Shown: piece by piece, positions 9,268 to 18,464 of the stretch
Position numbering within the stretch: position 1 is the stretch's first letter
Layout of the letters: each line of letters opens with the position of its first letter
Source of the DNA: Actinomyces culturomici
GTDB lineage: Bacteria; Actinomycetota; Actinomycetes; Actinomycetales; Actinomycetaceae
Direction: 5' to 3'
Assembly: GCF_900499005.1 (NCBI RefSeq)
Contig: NZ_LS991316.1
Coordinates: 951,823 to 1,015,822 of the forward strand
Length of the DNA: 64,000 bases
Notes under the pieces: model-generated
What the model was told of the DNA's origin: nothing
The model's input: only the letters and a program-made list of their open reading frames with translations
Databases searched by the model: none
Translations under genes and position numbers: made by a program

Positions 9268-11628
9268 CTAGCGCGCGGCTCCGGCCGCCTCGGCGCGCGC
9301 GTGGATGCGCCCGTGGTAGAGCTGGTGGGCGAGCTCGACGACGAGTCCGGCGACGAGTCCAGCGACGAGGATCGCCGCCCATTGCGGTCCGGTCGGTGTC
9401 TCGAGCGCGAAGAAGGTCCGGATGAAGGGGATGAGGACCCCCGCGACGGCGGCGCCCGCCATGGCCGCGAGGAGCCCGATGCGCCAGCCGACGAGCGGGC
9501 GGGCGGTGACGGACAGGAGCCAGAGCGCCCCGATCATCAGCGCGAGCGTCGCGGCGGTCCGCCCGCCGGTCGTATTCGGCCCGACGACCAGGTAGGCCCC
9601 GAGGGCCGCTCCCCCGAGCGCGATCCCCGCGGGCACGGCGAGCGCGAGCGTCCGGTGGAGGAAGCCGGGGACGTAGCGACGGGCGTTGGGGGCGAGGGCG
9701 AGGACGAAGGCGGGGATCCCGATCGTGAAGGCGTCGATGTACGTGTAGTGGCGCGGAAGGAAGGTGTAGGGCAGGGCGAGGACCGCGCAGGCGAGCACGA
9801 GGAGCGCCGCGTACACGGTCTTCGCGAGGAACAGCGCGGAGACGCGCTCCATGTTCGCGATGATCCGCCGTCCCTCGGCGACGACGCCGGGGAGGGTGGC
9901 GAACTTCGAGTCGACGAGGACGAGCTGGGCGACCGCCTTCGTCGCCTGCGCGCCGTTGCCCATCGCGATCCCGAGGTCGGAGTCCTTGAGGGCGAGCGCG
10001 TCGTTCACGCCGTCGCCGGTCATCGCGACGCAGTGGCCGTTCGCCTGGAGGGCCTGGACCATGGCGCGCTTCTGCTCGGGGGTGACGCGCCCGAAGACGT
10101 CGGTCTCCTCGACGATCCGCGCGAACTCGTCGGAGAGGGTGTCGGCGGGCAGGTCGCGGGCGTCTCGCGCGACGAGGTCGGATCCGTCGTTCACGAGGCC
10201 GGCCCGCTGCGCGAGCGCGCCGACGGTGACGGGGTTGTCGCCGGAGATGACGCGCACCCGCACGCCCTGTGCGCGGAAGTACTCGAGGGTCTCGGCGGCG
10301 TCGGAGCGCAGTTCCTCCTCGAGGACGGCGACGCCGACGACCTCGCGCGCCTCCGGCAGTTCCTCCGACTCGCCCGAATCACTGGCCTTCGCGAGGACGA
10401 CGACGCGCAGGCCCGAACCCGCCGCTTGCGCGACGATCTCGTCGAAGGGCGTCGGAGCGCCCGCGCCGAGGATCTCCGGGGCTCCCAGGTACCACGCCGT
10501 CCCGCCCGACGCGAGGGCGGACCACTTGCGGGCGGAGGAGAAGGGCACCGCCCAGTCGATCGGACTTCCCGCATCGGGGGCTCCGACCTCGTCGGCGATG
10601 GCGATGGCGGTGGCGTTCGTGCGGTCGGCGACGAGCGCGGCGAGGGCGGGCGCGCACTCCCCCGGCCCGTCCGCGTACCGGATCTCCCGGCATCGGATCC
10701 GCCCCGTCGTCAGCGTGCCCGTCTTGTCGACGCACAGAGCGTCGACGCGGGCGAGTACCTCGACGGCCGCGAGCTCTTGGACGAGGACGCCGCGCCTGGC
10801 GAGCGTCGCGGAGCCGATCGCGAAGTTGAGGGAGGTGAGGAGGACGAGTCCCTGCGGGATCATTCCGACGACGCTCGCGACGGCGAGGACGATCGCGCCG
10901 CGCCAGCCGCCCTGATCGCCGGCGATCCGGGTCTGCGACCAGAGGGTGAGGAGGACGATCGGGACGAGGAGCGTCGAGACGACGCGCAGGACCCGATCGA
11001 TGCTCTCCTGGATCTGTGAGACGGTCCGCGTGTAGGCGCGGGCGCGGCGTGCGAGGTCCTGGGCGTACGTGGCGCCTCCGACCTTGCGCGCGACGATCCG
11101 GGCGGATCCGGCGACGACCGAGGTGCCCGCGAGGACGGGCTCGCCCGCCTTCTTCTTGACGGGCGTCGACTCGCCGGTGAGGAGGGACTCGTCGACCTCG
11201 AGGCCGGAGGAGTCGAGGACGTCGCCGTCGACGCAGATCTGGTCGCCGAGCCCGAGGACGAGGACGTCGTCGAGGACGACCTCGTCGGTGCGCAGGACCC
11301 GCTGCTCGCCGTCGCGCAGGGCCGTCGCCGTCGGGGCGTCGACGATCGCGAGGGCGTCGAGGGTGCGCTTCGCGCGGAGCTCGGAGACGATGCCGATGAT
11401 CGCATTGAGGATCATCACGCCGCCGAAGACGACGTCCTGGAGGTGCCCGAAGAGGAGGACGAGGACGGCCGCGCCGACGAGGATCGCGTTGAAGAGCGTG
11501 AGGACGTTCTCCCTCACGATCGAGCGGACGGACCGGGAGGTACGCGAGACGACCGCGTTGGCCTCCCCCCGTTCGACGCGCTCGCGCGCCTCGTTCGACG
11601 TCAGTCCGCGCATCGCGGGCTCGGTCAT
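9268..11628 (-). CDS. Cation-transporting P-type ATPase, CtpE-like
   Basis: An ATP-driven membrane cation pump of 786 residues. It carries TGES (LLTGESTPVKKK), the phosphorylation motif DKTGT (CVDKTGTLTTG) and the hinge GDGVNDA, with membrane segments near 40-80, 215-285 and a long C-terminal block. Overall layout and the VQELAAVEVLARVD region resemble actinobacterial CtpE, described as a calcium pump. The membrane motif usually written PEGL reads PQGL here. ATG 11628 has GGAGGA before it. It follows terC by 30 bases under a manganese-type riboswitch, so Mn2+ or Ca2+ export is the best inference; the ion is not proven. Confidence 0.9.
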   Translation of the reverse strand: MTEPAMRGLTSNEARERVERGEANAVVSRTSRSVRSIVRENVLTLFNAILVGAAVLVLLFGHLQDVVFGGVMILNAIIGIVSELRAKRTLDALAIVDAPTATALRDGEQRVLRTDEVVLDDVLVLGLGDQICVDGDVLDSSGLEVDESLLTGESTPVKKKAGEPVLAGTSVVAGSARIVARKVGGATYAQDLARRARAYTRTVSQIQESIDRVLRVVSTLLVPIVLLTLWSQTRIAGDQGGWRGAIVLAVASVVGMIPQGLVLLTSLNFAIGSATLARRGVLVQELAAVEVLARVDALCVDKTGTLTTGRIRCREIRYADGPGECAPALAALVADRTNATAIAIADEVGAPDAGSPIDWAVPFSSARKWSALASGGTAWYLGAPEILGAGAPTPFDEIVAQAAGSGLRVVVLAKASDSGESEELPEAREVVGVAVLEEELRSDAAETLEYFRAQGVRVRVISGDNPVTVGALAQRAGLVNDGSDLVARDARDLPADTLSDEFARIVEETDVFGRVTPEQKRAMVQALQANGHCVAMTGDGVNDALALKDSDLGIAMGNGAQATKAVAQLVLVDSKFATLPGVVAEGRRIIANMERVSALFLAKTVYAALLVLACAVLALPYTFLPRHYTYIDAFTIGIPAFVLALAPNARRYVPGFLHRTLALAVPAGIALGGAALGAYLVVGPNTTGGRTAATLALMIGALWLLSVTARPLVGWRIGLLAAMAGAAVAGVLIPFIRTFFALETPTGPQWAAILVAGLVAGLVVELAHQLYHGRIHARAEAAGAAR

Positions 11629-11658
11629 GAGTCCTCCTTCGGGTCGGTTCCCCCGACC

Positions 11659-12672
11659 TTACCGGGCGACCTCCTCGAGCGCGGCGCGTCGGGCGTCCTT
11701 GCGGGTCTTGAGGAGCGAGGCGGTGACCGTGATGCCGATCGTCACGAGGATGACCGCGAGGGACTCGATGATCCCGACCTCCGGCGCCCACTCGAAGCCG
11801 CGGCCGCCGTTGATGAAGACGAGGGTGTTCTCGTGCATCGCGTGGAAGACGAGCTTGAAGCCGATGAAGGCGAGGATGACCGCGAGGCCGTAGTTGAGGT
11901 AGACGAGGCGCGAGAGGAGCCCGTCGACGAGGAAGAAGAGCTGGCGGAGGCCGAGGAGCGCGAAGGCGTTGCAGGCGAAGACGAGGTAGGGCTCGTGGGT
12001 GAGGCCGAAGATCGCCGGAATCGAGTCGAAGGCGAACATGAGGTCCGCGGTGCCGAGGGCGAAGACGACGAGGAGCATCGGCGTGAGGTAGGTCCGGCCG
12101 CCGTGGCGGTGGAGGAACTTCTGACCCATGAAGCCGTCGGTCACCGGGAAGATCCGGCGGACCATGCGGACCATCTTGTTCTCGCGGTACTCCTCTTCCT
12201 CCTCCGCTTCGTCCTCGCGCGCCGAGCGCAGCTGCGTGGCCGCCGTGTAGAGGAGCCAGGCGCCGAAGAGGAAGAACACCCAGGAGAAGCGCTCGACGAG
12301 AGCGGCGCCCATGAGGATGAAGACGAGTCGCAGGACGAGGGCGATGACGATGCCGAAGAGGAGCGCCTTCTGCTGGTACTCGCGCGGCACGCGGAACGCC
12401 GAGAGGATGAGGATGAAGACGAAGAGGTTGTCGACGCTCAGCGACCACTCGGTCACCCATCCGGCGTAGAACTCGGCCGCGTACACGCCGCCGTAGATCC
12501 CCCAGATGAGGAGGCCGAACAGGAGCGCGAGGCCGATGTAGCCGAAGGTCCAGCGGGTCGCCTCGCGCACCGTCGGCGGGTGCGGGGTGCGGACGTGCCC
12601 GAGGACGTCGATGGTGATGAGGACGAGGACGACGATGGCGAGGCCGAGCCAGCCGAGGGCGTGAACGTGCAC
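11659..12672 (-). CDS. TerC family integral membrane protein
   Basis: A polytopic TerC/Alx-type membrane protein of 337 residues; family members are linked to manganese export and metalation of exported enzymes. The conserved acidic membrane motifs SLSVDNLFVF and LMFAFDSIPAIF are present, and an acidic run (EDEAEEEEEY) lies in a cytoplasmic loop. I chose GTG 12672, with AAGGGG 10 bases upstream. An ATG at 12723 is possible by frame but would lie inside the riboswitch aptamer and adds no conserved sequence. The P-type ATPase follows in the same transcript. Confidence 0.92.
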   Translation of the reverse strand: MHVHALGWLGLAIVVLVLITIDVLGHVRTPHPPTVREATRWTFGYIGLALLFGLLIWGIYGGVYAAEFYAGWVTEWSLSVDNLFVFILILSAFRVPREYQQKALLFGIVIALVLRLVFILMGAALVERFSWVFFLFGAWLLYTAATQLRSAREDEAEEEEEYRENKMVRMVRRIFPVTDGFMGQKFLHRHGGRTYLTPMLLVVFALGTADLMFAFDSIPAIFGLTHEPYLVFACNAFALLGLRQLFFLVDGLLSRLVYLNYGLAVILAFIGFKLVFHAMHENTLVFINGGRGFEWAPEVGIIESLAVILVTIGITVTASLLKTRKDARRAALEEVAR

Positions 12673-12707
12673 GGTGTGGGAACCCCTTAGAGGTACGAGC
12701 GTATGGG

Positions 12708-12804
12708 CGAGGTCTCTTCCCACCCGAACGGGCCGCCGACCCGAGCATTGCTCGTTCCCAACGCCGTGATGACGAATCGGCAGTTCACGGGATTACTCCC
12801 CTCG
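12708..12804 (-). ncRNA. yybP-ykoY (manganese) riboswitch aptamer upstream of terC
   Basis: On the minus strand the leader begins CGAGGGGAGTAATC and ends GAGACCTCG. The paired P1 strands CGAGG/CCTCG enclose the family's conserved GGGGAGTA and AGACC elements. Between them is a CCGTGA...TCACGG helix holding GTCATCA, as in the consensus. Length (97 nt) and the position in front of a terC gene both fit. The family binds Mn2+ and usually turns the downstream exporter on; the terC ribosome site AAGGGG lies just downstream. Recognised by eye, not by covariance search. Confidence 0.85.
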
Positions 12805-12810
12805 GGCACG

Positions 12811-12816
12811 AGTCTA
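12811..12816 (-). promoter_or_regulatory. -10 box of the terC riboswitch transcript
   Basis: TAGACT on the minus strand lies 7 bases before the 5' strand of riboswitch P1, which fits transcription starting almost at the aptamer. The -35 is not clear. The same hexamer precedes pyk, yajC and the DUF349 gene. Confidence 0.55.
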
Positions 12817-12860
12817 CCCGTACCCGAGGCGGATGACGCGAACGGAACGCGCCTGTGGAC

Positions 12861-12881
12861 GCGGCGAATCTCACTCGCCGC
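12861..12881 (-). terminator. Short hairpin after uvrB
   Basis: A perfect 7-bp stem (GCGGCGA/TCGCCGC) with a 7-nt loop lies 30 bases past the uvrB stop and before the terC promoter. No T tract follows; it is a weak terminator candidate. Confidence 0.35.
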
Positions 12882-12910
12882 CGTGCGCCGCTCGGGCGCG
12901 GCCGCCCTCC

Positions 12911-14983
12911 TCAGCGCGCCGCGCGCATCTGGCGGAGCTCCTTCTTGAGGTCGGCGATCTCGTCGCGCAGGCGCGCGGCGACCTCGAATTGAAGGTTCTC
13001 GGCGGCGGTCATCATCTGGGCGGAGAGCTCCTCGATGAGGGACGCGAGGTCGGCGTCGGCGCGGTCGGCGGGCGAGGCGCCCGCGCGCGATCGGCTTCGC
13101 TCCCCCGCGCTGCGCTCTCGACGGTAGCCTCCCTCGAGGAGGGTCTCCGTGTCGACCTGCTCGCGGGCGAGCATGTCGGTGACGTCGGCGATCTTCTTGC
13201 GCAGCGGCTGCGGATCGATGCCGTGCTCCTCGTTGTACGCGATCTGGATCTCGCGGCGGCGCTCGGTCTCGGCGATCGCCTGCGCCATCGAGTCCGTGAT
13301 CGTGTCGGCGTACATGTGGACCTCGCCCGAGACGTTGCGGGCGGCGCGCCCGATCGTCTGGATGAGGGAGCGCGTCGAGCGGAGGAAGCCCTCCTTGTCG
13401 GCATCGAGGATCGAGACGAGGGAGACCTCGGGGAGGTCGAGGCCCTCGCGCAGGAGGTTGATGCCGACGAGGACGTCGAACTTCCCCTGGCGCAGTTCGC
13501 GGAGGAGCTCGACGCGGCGGAGCGTGTCGACGTCGGAGTGGAGGTACTCGACGCGGACGGACCGCTGGGCGAGATAGGTCGTGAGGTCCTCGGCCATCTT
13601 CTTCGTCAGGGTGGTGACGAGGACGCGCTCGTCCTTCTCGACGCGGGCGCGGACCTGCTCGAGGAGGTCGTCGATCTGCCCCTTCGTCGGTTTGACGACG
13701 ATCTTCGGGTCGACGAGGCCGGTCGGGCGGATGATCTGCTCGACGACCCCGTCCGAACGCGAGAGTTCGTAGTCGCCCGGCGTCGCCGAGAGGTAGACGG
13801 TCTGTCCGATGCGCTCGACGAACTCGTCCCACTTGAGCGGGCGGTTGTCCATCGCGGACGGAAGTCGGAACCCGTGGTCGACGAGCGTCCGCTTGCGCGA
13901 CATGTCGCCCTCGAACATCGCGCCGATCTGGGGGACGGTGACGTGGGACTCGTCGATGATGAGGACGAAGTCGTCGGCGAAGTAGTCGAGAAGGGTGTGG
14001 GGCGGGGTGCCGGGGCCGCGTCCGTCGATGTGGCGCGAGTAGTTCTCGACGCCCGAGCACGAGCCGATCTCGCGGAGCATCTCGAGGTCGTAGGTCGTCC
14101 GCATGCGCAGGCGCTGCGCCTCGAGGAGCTTGCCCTGGGACTCGAACCACGCGAGGCGCTCCGCGAGCTCCTCCTCGATCGAGGCGATCGCCCGCTTCAT
14201 CCGCTCCTCGCCGGCCACGTAGTGGGAGGCCGGGAACAGGTAGACGTGGTCGACCTCGTCGATGACGTCCCCCGTGAGCGGGTGGAGGACGGAGAGCGTC
14301 TCGATCTCGTCGCCGAACATCTCGATGCGGATCGCGAGCTCCTCGTAGACGGGGATGATCTCGATCGTGTCCCCGCGCACGCGGAACGTCCCGCGCGTGA
14401 AGGCGATGTCGTTGCGGACGTACTGCATGTTGACGAAGGCGCGGAGGAGGTCGTCGCGGTCGATCGTCATCCCGCGCTCGAGTTCGACCATGCGGGCGAC
14501 GTACTCCTCGGGCGTGCCGAGGCCGTAGATGCAGGAGACGGAGGCGACGACGACTGTATCGCGGCGGGTGAGGAGGTTGTTCGTCGCCGAGTGGCGGAGT
14601 CTCTCGACCTCGTCGTTGATCGAGGAGTCCTTCTCGATGTACGTGTCCGTCTGGGGGATGTACGCCTCGGGCTGGTAGTAGTCGTAGTAGGAGACGAAGT
14701 ACTCGACCGCGTTGTTCGGAAGGAGCTCGCGGAACTCGGCGGCGAGCTGCGCGGCGAGCGTCTTGTTCGGCTCGATGACGAGGGCGGGTCGCTGGACCTC
14801 TTCGATGAGCCATGCGGTCGTCGCGGACTTGCCGGTGCCGGTCGCGCCCATGAGGACGATGTCCTGTTCGCCGTCGCGCAGCCTCGCGGCGAGCTCCTTG
14901 ATCGCCTTGGGCTGGTCGCCGGAGGGGGTGTATTCGGAGATCACCTCGAAGGGGTGCTCCTGGCGGGTCACGCGATTCTGCAC
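12911..14983 (-). CDS. uvrB: Excinuclease ABC subunit B (UvrB)
   Basis: The central helicase-like subunit of nucleotide excision repair; it verifies damage and recruits UvrC. The 690-residue protein has Walker [12 protein letters not shown] near residue 45, the beta-hairpin region [10 protein letters not shown], the DESHVT helicase motif and a C-terminal UVR domain that binds UvrC ([14 protein letters not shown]). GTG 14983 is preceded by GGTGGGGG and matches the family start [15 protein letters not shown]; longer upstream reading has no family match. A basic, Ser/Arg-rich linker ([15 protein letters not shown]) precedes the UVR domain. coaE lies 16 bases upstream on the same strand. Confidence 0.97.
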   Translation of the reverse strand: MQNRVTRQEHPFEVISEYTPSGDQPKAIKELAARLRDGEQDIVLMGATGTGKSATTAWLIEEVQRPALVIEPNKTLAAQLAAEFRELLPNNAVEYFVSYYDYYQPEAYIPQTDTYIEKDSSINDEVERLRHSATNNLLTRRDTVVVASVSCIYGLGTPEEYVARMVELERGMTIDRDDLLRAFVNMQYVRNDIAFTRGTFRVRGDTIEIIPVYEELAIRIEMFGDEIETLSVLHPLTGDVIDEVDHVYLFPASHYVAGEERMKRAIASIEEELAERLAWFESQGKLLEAQRLRMRTTYDLEMLREIGSCSGVENYSRHIDGRGPGTPPHTLLDYFADDFVLIIDESHVTVPQIGAMFEGDMSRKRTLVDHGFRLPSAMDNRPLKWDEFVERIGQTVYLSATPGDYELSRSDGVVEQIIRPTGLVDPKIVVKPTKGQIDDLLEQVRARVEKDERVLVTTLTKKMAEDLTTYLAQRSVRVEYLHSDVDTLRRVELLRELRQGKFDVLVGINLLREGLDLPEVSLVSILDADKEGFLRSTRSLIQTIGRAARNVSGEVHMYADTITDSMAQAIAETERRREIQIAYNEEHGIDPQPLRKKIADVTDMLAREQVDTETLLEGGYRRERSAGERSRSRAGASPADRADADLASLIEELSAQMMTAAENLQFEVAARLRDEIADLKKELRQMRAAR

Positions 14984-14999
14984 GCCCCCACCGTAGTCG

Positions 15000-15677
15000 T
15001 TATGCGGTGGGGCCGCCCTGCGCGGGGCGCAGCCAGACCTCGTCGACGCGTGCGACGAGGGCGACGAGGTCGTCCGGAGTGCCGGAGTTCTCGATCCACA
15101 CGTGCGCGATCGAGCGGCGCTCAGCCTCACGAGCCTGCGAGGCGATGCGGGCGAGGGCGTCCTCGCGGCCGATCCCCCGGGTCTCGAGACGCGCGATGCG
15201 GGTCTCCTGCGGGGCGTCGACGACGATCACTGCGTCGAAGAGCGGGGCCATGTCCTTCTCGACGAGGAGCGGCACGTCGTAGACGGCGAGGCCCCCGACG
15301 ACGGCGCCCGCGAGGATCGCGGCGGCCCGCTGGGCGATGAGCGGGTGGGTGAGCGCCTCGAGGTCGGCGCGGGCGCGCGGATCGGCGAAGACGATCCGGC
15401 CGAGCGCCGCCCGATCGAGGGCCCCGTCCTCGTCGAGCACTCCCCCGCCGAAGCGCTCGACAACGAGCCTCAGGCCCTCCGTGCCCGGAGCGACGACCTC
15501 GCGGGCGATCTCGTCGGCGTCGGCGACGAGCGCTCCGCGATCCGCGAGGGCGCGGGTCGCGCTCGACTTGCCCGATCCGATGCCGCCCGTCAGGCCGATG
15601 CGCAGCGCGCACACGGAGGGGCGCTCGAACTCCCGGATGAGGGTGGCCACTGCTCCGCCCGTCTCGATCCTCGCCAT
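15000..15677 (-). CDS. coaE: Dephospho-CoA kinase
   Basis: Catalyses the last step of coenzyme A synthesis, phosphorylating the ribose 3'-OH of dephospho-CoA. The protein (225 aa) has the P-loop [12 protein letters not shown] about 30 residues in, the [10 protein letters not shown] motif and the DVPLLVEK lid region. ATG 15677 has GGGAGGAG 6 bases upstream; further in-frame sequence upstream lacks family similarity. The roughly 25-residue N-terminal lead before the P-loop is longer than in E. coli CoaE. It sits directly upstream of uvrB, as in mycobacteria. Confidence 0.95.
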   Translation of the reverse strand: MARIETGGAVATLIREFERPSVCALRIGLTGGIGSGKSSATRALADRGALVADADEIAREVVAPGTEGLRLVVERFGGGVLDEDGALDRAALGRIVFADPRARADLEALTHPLIAQRAAAILAGAVVGGLAVYDVPLLVEKDMAPLFDAVIVVDAPQETRIARLETRGIGREDALARIASQAREAERRSIAHVWIENSGTPDDLVALVARVDEVWLRPAQGGPTA

Positions 15678-15896
15678 GATCGGCTCCTCCCGCTCGTCGC
15701 CCGTCCGAGGTTGCGGCGCCGCGTCGGCGCCTCCCGGACTCGGTGCCCTCATCCTCCCACTCGCGCGGACCGCCCGAAGCCGTGTGACGCCTGTAACATT
15801 GGGAGGCGTTGCAGCGCTTCTTTCCACTGGAGTGCTTTCCCTGCTCCTGAGAAAGACCTACCTTGGGCGCAGTAACCTCCGGAGAACCGAGGCCCC

Positions 15897-16388
15897 GTGA
15901 ATGCCGACGACCCCCACACAGATCGCGCAGTGCTCATCACCGTGCCGGTGCTCTCAGCCCTTCCACTCGTCTTTCTCGCTTGCTATCTCAGGGCGAGCCG
16001 CTCACAACTACCGGCGACTCTCACGGTTCATTGGGGTCCGTTGGGAGAAGCAAATGGAAAGGAAGACCTCGCGTCCTTCATCGCGTTCGCGTTCGTTCTC
16101 TCGTTCGCATGGCTGCTCCTCGCCGCGGTCGCATGCGGAATCGAAGCCCTCGGCCGACATCGAGTGTCGCAGTTCGGCATCGTGAAGTACGTGGCCCTCG
16201 CAGGAGTCTGGACCACCGTCGGCCTTGAGTCCGCAATCGTTGAGGCGAATGCCCGTTCACGCCCCGCAGATCTCAACATGGACCTCTACATCATTTCGAT
16301 ACTCATCGGACCGGCCATCGCGATCCTCGTCGCGTTCGCGAAATCGAGAATCCGAGTACGAAAGGACGCTTCCTATTCGGAGGCCTAG
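15897..16388 (+). CDS. DUF1648-like small membrane protein
   Basis: A 163-residue protein with four predicted membrane segments near residues 12-32, 60-84, 95-115 and 130-152. The piece LTVHWGPLGEANG after the first segment resembles the HW-x-G-x-G pattern of DUF1648 proteins (SdpI-like N-terminal regions). GTG 15897 follows GAGG by 4 bases. It is the only plus-strand gene in this stretch, and base composition and codon choice are visibly less GC-biased than in neighbours, a sign of possible acquisition. No partner gene is adjacent; function unknown. Confidence 0.7.
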   Translation: MNADDPHTDRAVLITVPVLSALPLVFLACYLRASRSQLPATLTVHWGPLGEANGKEDLASFIAFAFVLSFAWLLLAAVACGIEALGRHRVSQFGIVKYVALAGVWTTVGLESAIVEANARSRPADLNMDLYIISILIGPAIAILVAFAKSRIRVRKDASYSEA

Positions 16389-16408
16389 TTGGTCGCCGAT
16401 GAGACTTA

Positions 16409-16566
16409 TCCCCCGGATCGCCGTCTCGCCGTGCCCGGCGGACGAACAGAGTCGTCGAGTGTGCGATCTGGGTCCCTTCGCAGGCGGATTCGCGCCTTCA
16501 CGTCCCCCGAATCGCCGTTTCGGCGTGGTCAATCGGCGCGCAAGCCCGTCGAGTGTGCCATCCAGG
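16409..16566. repeat. Imperfect direct repeat, 94-base period
   Basis: Two blocks recur at an exact 94-base offset. TCCCCCGRATCGCCGT plus flanks occurs at 16409-16433 and 16503-16527; CGTCGAGTGTGC plus flanks occurs at 16453-16472 and 16547-16566. The sequence between the blocks is not conserved. Because 94 is not a multiple of 3, a coding duplication is unlikely. Confidence 0.7.
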
Positions 16567-16583
16567 TGCGATCCGTAGGGTTC

Positions 16584-16639
16584 AGCGGCGAAATCCACGT
16601 GTTCACTCGCCGCTGCACATGAGGAACACGACCATGTGC
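16584..16639. repeat. Two adjacent inverted repeats (tandem hairpins)
   Basis: AGCGGCGA (16584) pairs perfectly with TCGCCGCT (ends 16614) around a 15-base loop that contains the palindrome CACGTG. It is followed at once by GCACATG (16615) paired with CATGTGC (ends 16639) around an 11-base loop. These could be RNA structures or protein sites; nothing nearby decides which. Confidence 0.6.
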
Positions 16640-16783
16640 GTCAAGGAAAGTGAAAGCGGGTGTCGCGCCCCACTGCACCCGACGACGCGCCAACTCCGAT
16701 CCCGACTTCACTCTCATTGAACGTGCACCGGTGCCCACGACGAACGTCTCGAGGCCACCAGGAGCGCATCAGTGAAACGCCGA

Positions 16784-16819
16784 AGGGCGCGCGTCCCGCC
16801 GAAGCGGGGCGCGCGCCCT
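16784..16819 (-). terminator. Strong terminator hairpin after rpsA
   Basis: A 16-bp stem closed by a 4-base loop (AGGGCGCGCGTCCCGC / GCGGGGCGCGCGCCCT) lies 31 bases after the rpsA stop codon on its strand. A short T-containing stretch follows. Confidence 0.8.
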
Positions 16820-16850
16820 GTCAGTCGAATCCGGGCCTGGACCCTGGGAT

Positions 16851-18290
16851 TCAGTTGTTGTTCGTCAGCTTCTCGCGGAGGGCCGCGAGGGCCTCATCCG
16901 AGGCGAGCGTGCCGGCGTTGTCCACGGGGGTGGAGTAGGAGGCCTGCTCCTCGACCGACGGAGCGGCCTCGGCGTCCTCCTCCTGGGCCTTGAGGACCTG
17001 GGCCTTGTGGGCCTCCCACCGGGCCTGAGCCTCGGCGTACTGGGCCTCCCAGGCCTCGCGCTGGGCCTCGTAGCCCTCCATCCACTCCTGGGTCTCCGGA
17101 TCGAAGCCCTCGGGGTACTTGTAGTTGCCGTTCTCGTCGTACTCGGCGGCCATGCCGTAGAGCGAGGGATCGAACTCGTCGGAGTTCGGGTCCACGCCCT
17201 CGTTGGCCTGCTTAAGGGAGAGCGAGATGCGGCGGCGCTCGAGGTCGATGTCGATGACCTTGACGAAGGCGTCGTCGCCGACCTTGACGACCTGATCCGG
17301 GAGCTCGACGTGACGCTGAGCGAGCTCGGAGATGTGGACGAGGCCCTCGATGCCGTCCTCGACGCGGACGAACGCGCCGAAGGGGACGAGCTTGGTGACC
17401 TTGCCGGGGACGACCTGGCCGATCGCGTGGGTGCGCGCGAACGCCTGCCACGGATCCTCCTGGGTCGCCTTGAGCGAGAGGGAGACGCGCTCGCGGTCCA
17501 TGTCGACGTCGAGAACCTCGACCGTGACCTCCTGGCCGACCTCGACGACCTCGGACGGGTGGTCGATGTGCTTCCAGGAGAGCTCGGAGACGTGGACGAG
17601 GCCGTCGACGCCGCCGAGGTCGACGAACGCGCCGAAGTTGACGATCGACGAGACGTTGCCCGTGCGGACCTGGCCCTTGGCGAGCGTGTGGAGGAAGTTC
17701 GTGCGGACCTCGGACTGGGTCTGCTCGAGCCACGCGCGACGCGAGAGGACGACGTTGTTGCGGTTCTTGTCGAGCTCGATGATCTTCGCCTCGATCTCGC
17801 GGCCGATGTACGGCTGGAGGTCGCGGACGCGACGCATCTCGACGAGGGAGGCGGGGAGGAAGCCGCGGAGACCGATGTCGAGGATGAGGCCGCCCTTGAC
17901 GACCTCGATGACGGTGCCGGTGACGACGCCGTCCTCCTCCTTGACCTTCTCGATCTGGCCCCAGGCGCGCTCGTACTGGGCGCGCTTCTTCGACAGGAGG
18001 AGACGCCCCTCCTTGTCCTCCTTCTGGAGGACGAGGGCCTCGATCTTGTCGCCGACCGCGACGACGTCGTCCGGATCCACGTCGTGCTTGATGGAGAGCT
18101 CGCGAGAGAGGATCACGCCCTCAGTCTTGTAGCCGATGTCGAGGAGGACCTCATCGTGGTCGACCTTGACGACAGTGCCCTCGACGATGTCGCCATCGTT
18201 GAAGTACTTGATGGTCTCGTCGATGGCGGCAAGCAGGTCCTCGGTGGAGCCGATGTCGTTGACCGCGACCTGCGGCGTGTTGGTGGTCAT
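16851..18290 (-). CDS. rpsA: 30S ribosomal protein S1
   Basis: An RNA-binding ribosomal protein that helps recruit mRNA to the 30S subunit. The 479-residue protein has four S1 (OB-fold) repeats at about residues 33-105, 124-190, 207-277 and 294-363; repeats 3 and 4 show the VxxFGAFV / GLVHISEL pattern clearly. A C-terminal tail of about 115 residues is rich in Glu, Ala, Gln and Tyr, as in other actinobacterial S1 proteins. ATG 18290 has GGAG about 10 bases upstream. It is monocistronic or read from its own leader downstream of polA, and ends in a strong hairpin. Confidence 0.97.
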   Translation of the reverse strand: MTTNTPQVAVNDIGSTEDLLAAIDETIKYFNDGDIVEGTVVKVDHDEVLLDIGYKTEGVILSRELSIKHDVDPDDVVAVGDKIEALVLQKEDKEGRLLLSKKRAQYERAWGQIEKVKEEDGVVTGTVIEVVKGGLILDIGLRGFLPASLVEMRRVRDLQPYIGREIEAKIIELDKNRNNVVLSRRAWLEQTQSEVRTNFLHTLAKGQVRTGNVSSIVNFGAFVDLGGVDGLVHVSELSWKHIDHPSEVVEVGQEVTVEVLDVDMDRERVSLSLKATQEDPWQAFARTHAIGQVVPGKVTKLVPFGAFVRVEDGIEGLVHISELAQRHVELPDQVVKVGDDAFVKVIDIDLERRRISLSLKQANEGVDPNSDEFDPSLYGMAAEYDENGNYKYPEGFDPETQEWMEGYEAQREAWEAQYAEAQARWEAHKAQVLKAQEEDAEAAPSVEEQASYSTPVDNAGTLASDEALAALREKLTNNN

Positions 18291-18464
18291 GTAGTTGTGT
18301 CTCCGAAACGGACTGAATAGTAGGCGGATATTCGAGCGGTCCTCCCGGGGTGCGGACGCACTGGTCCCGGGGCACCGCGAACCACTCTACCAGGGCGCGC
18401 GGGCGCTCCGACACCCCCGAGCGGCCCGTTTTCGTGGGCCGCGTCTCGATTCCCCGGTGCGTCC

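Larger units (their letters stand above)
16389..16783. other. About 400 bases with no supported gene; contains repeats and hairpins
   Basis: No reading frame here has convincing codon use or family similarity. The stretch holds an imperfect direct repeat with 94-base period and two adjacent inverted repeats, listed separately. It has lower GC than the flanking core genes and lies between the DUF1648-like gene and the rpsA terminator. Confidence 0.6.

Noticed and set aside
12673-12723. ATG 12723 as start of TerC
   Set aside because: It lies inside the riboswitch aptamer and adds non-hydrophobic residues not seen in the family.
12700-12850. A second LexA-like site near GAACGGAACG (12840)
   Set aside because: Half-sites are in the same orientation, not inverted, and the spacing does not fit.
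16660-16938. Open frames between the DUF1648-like gene and rpsA
   Set aside because: Composition is Arg/Pro/Ser-rich without ribosome sites or family similarity, and they cross the rpsA terminator.
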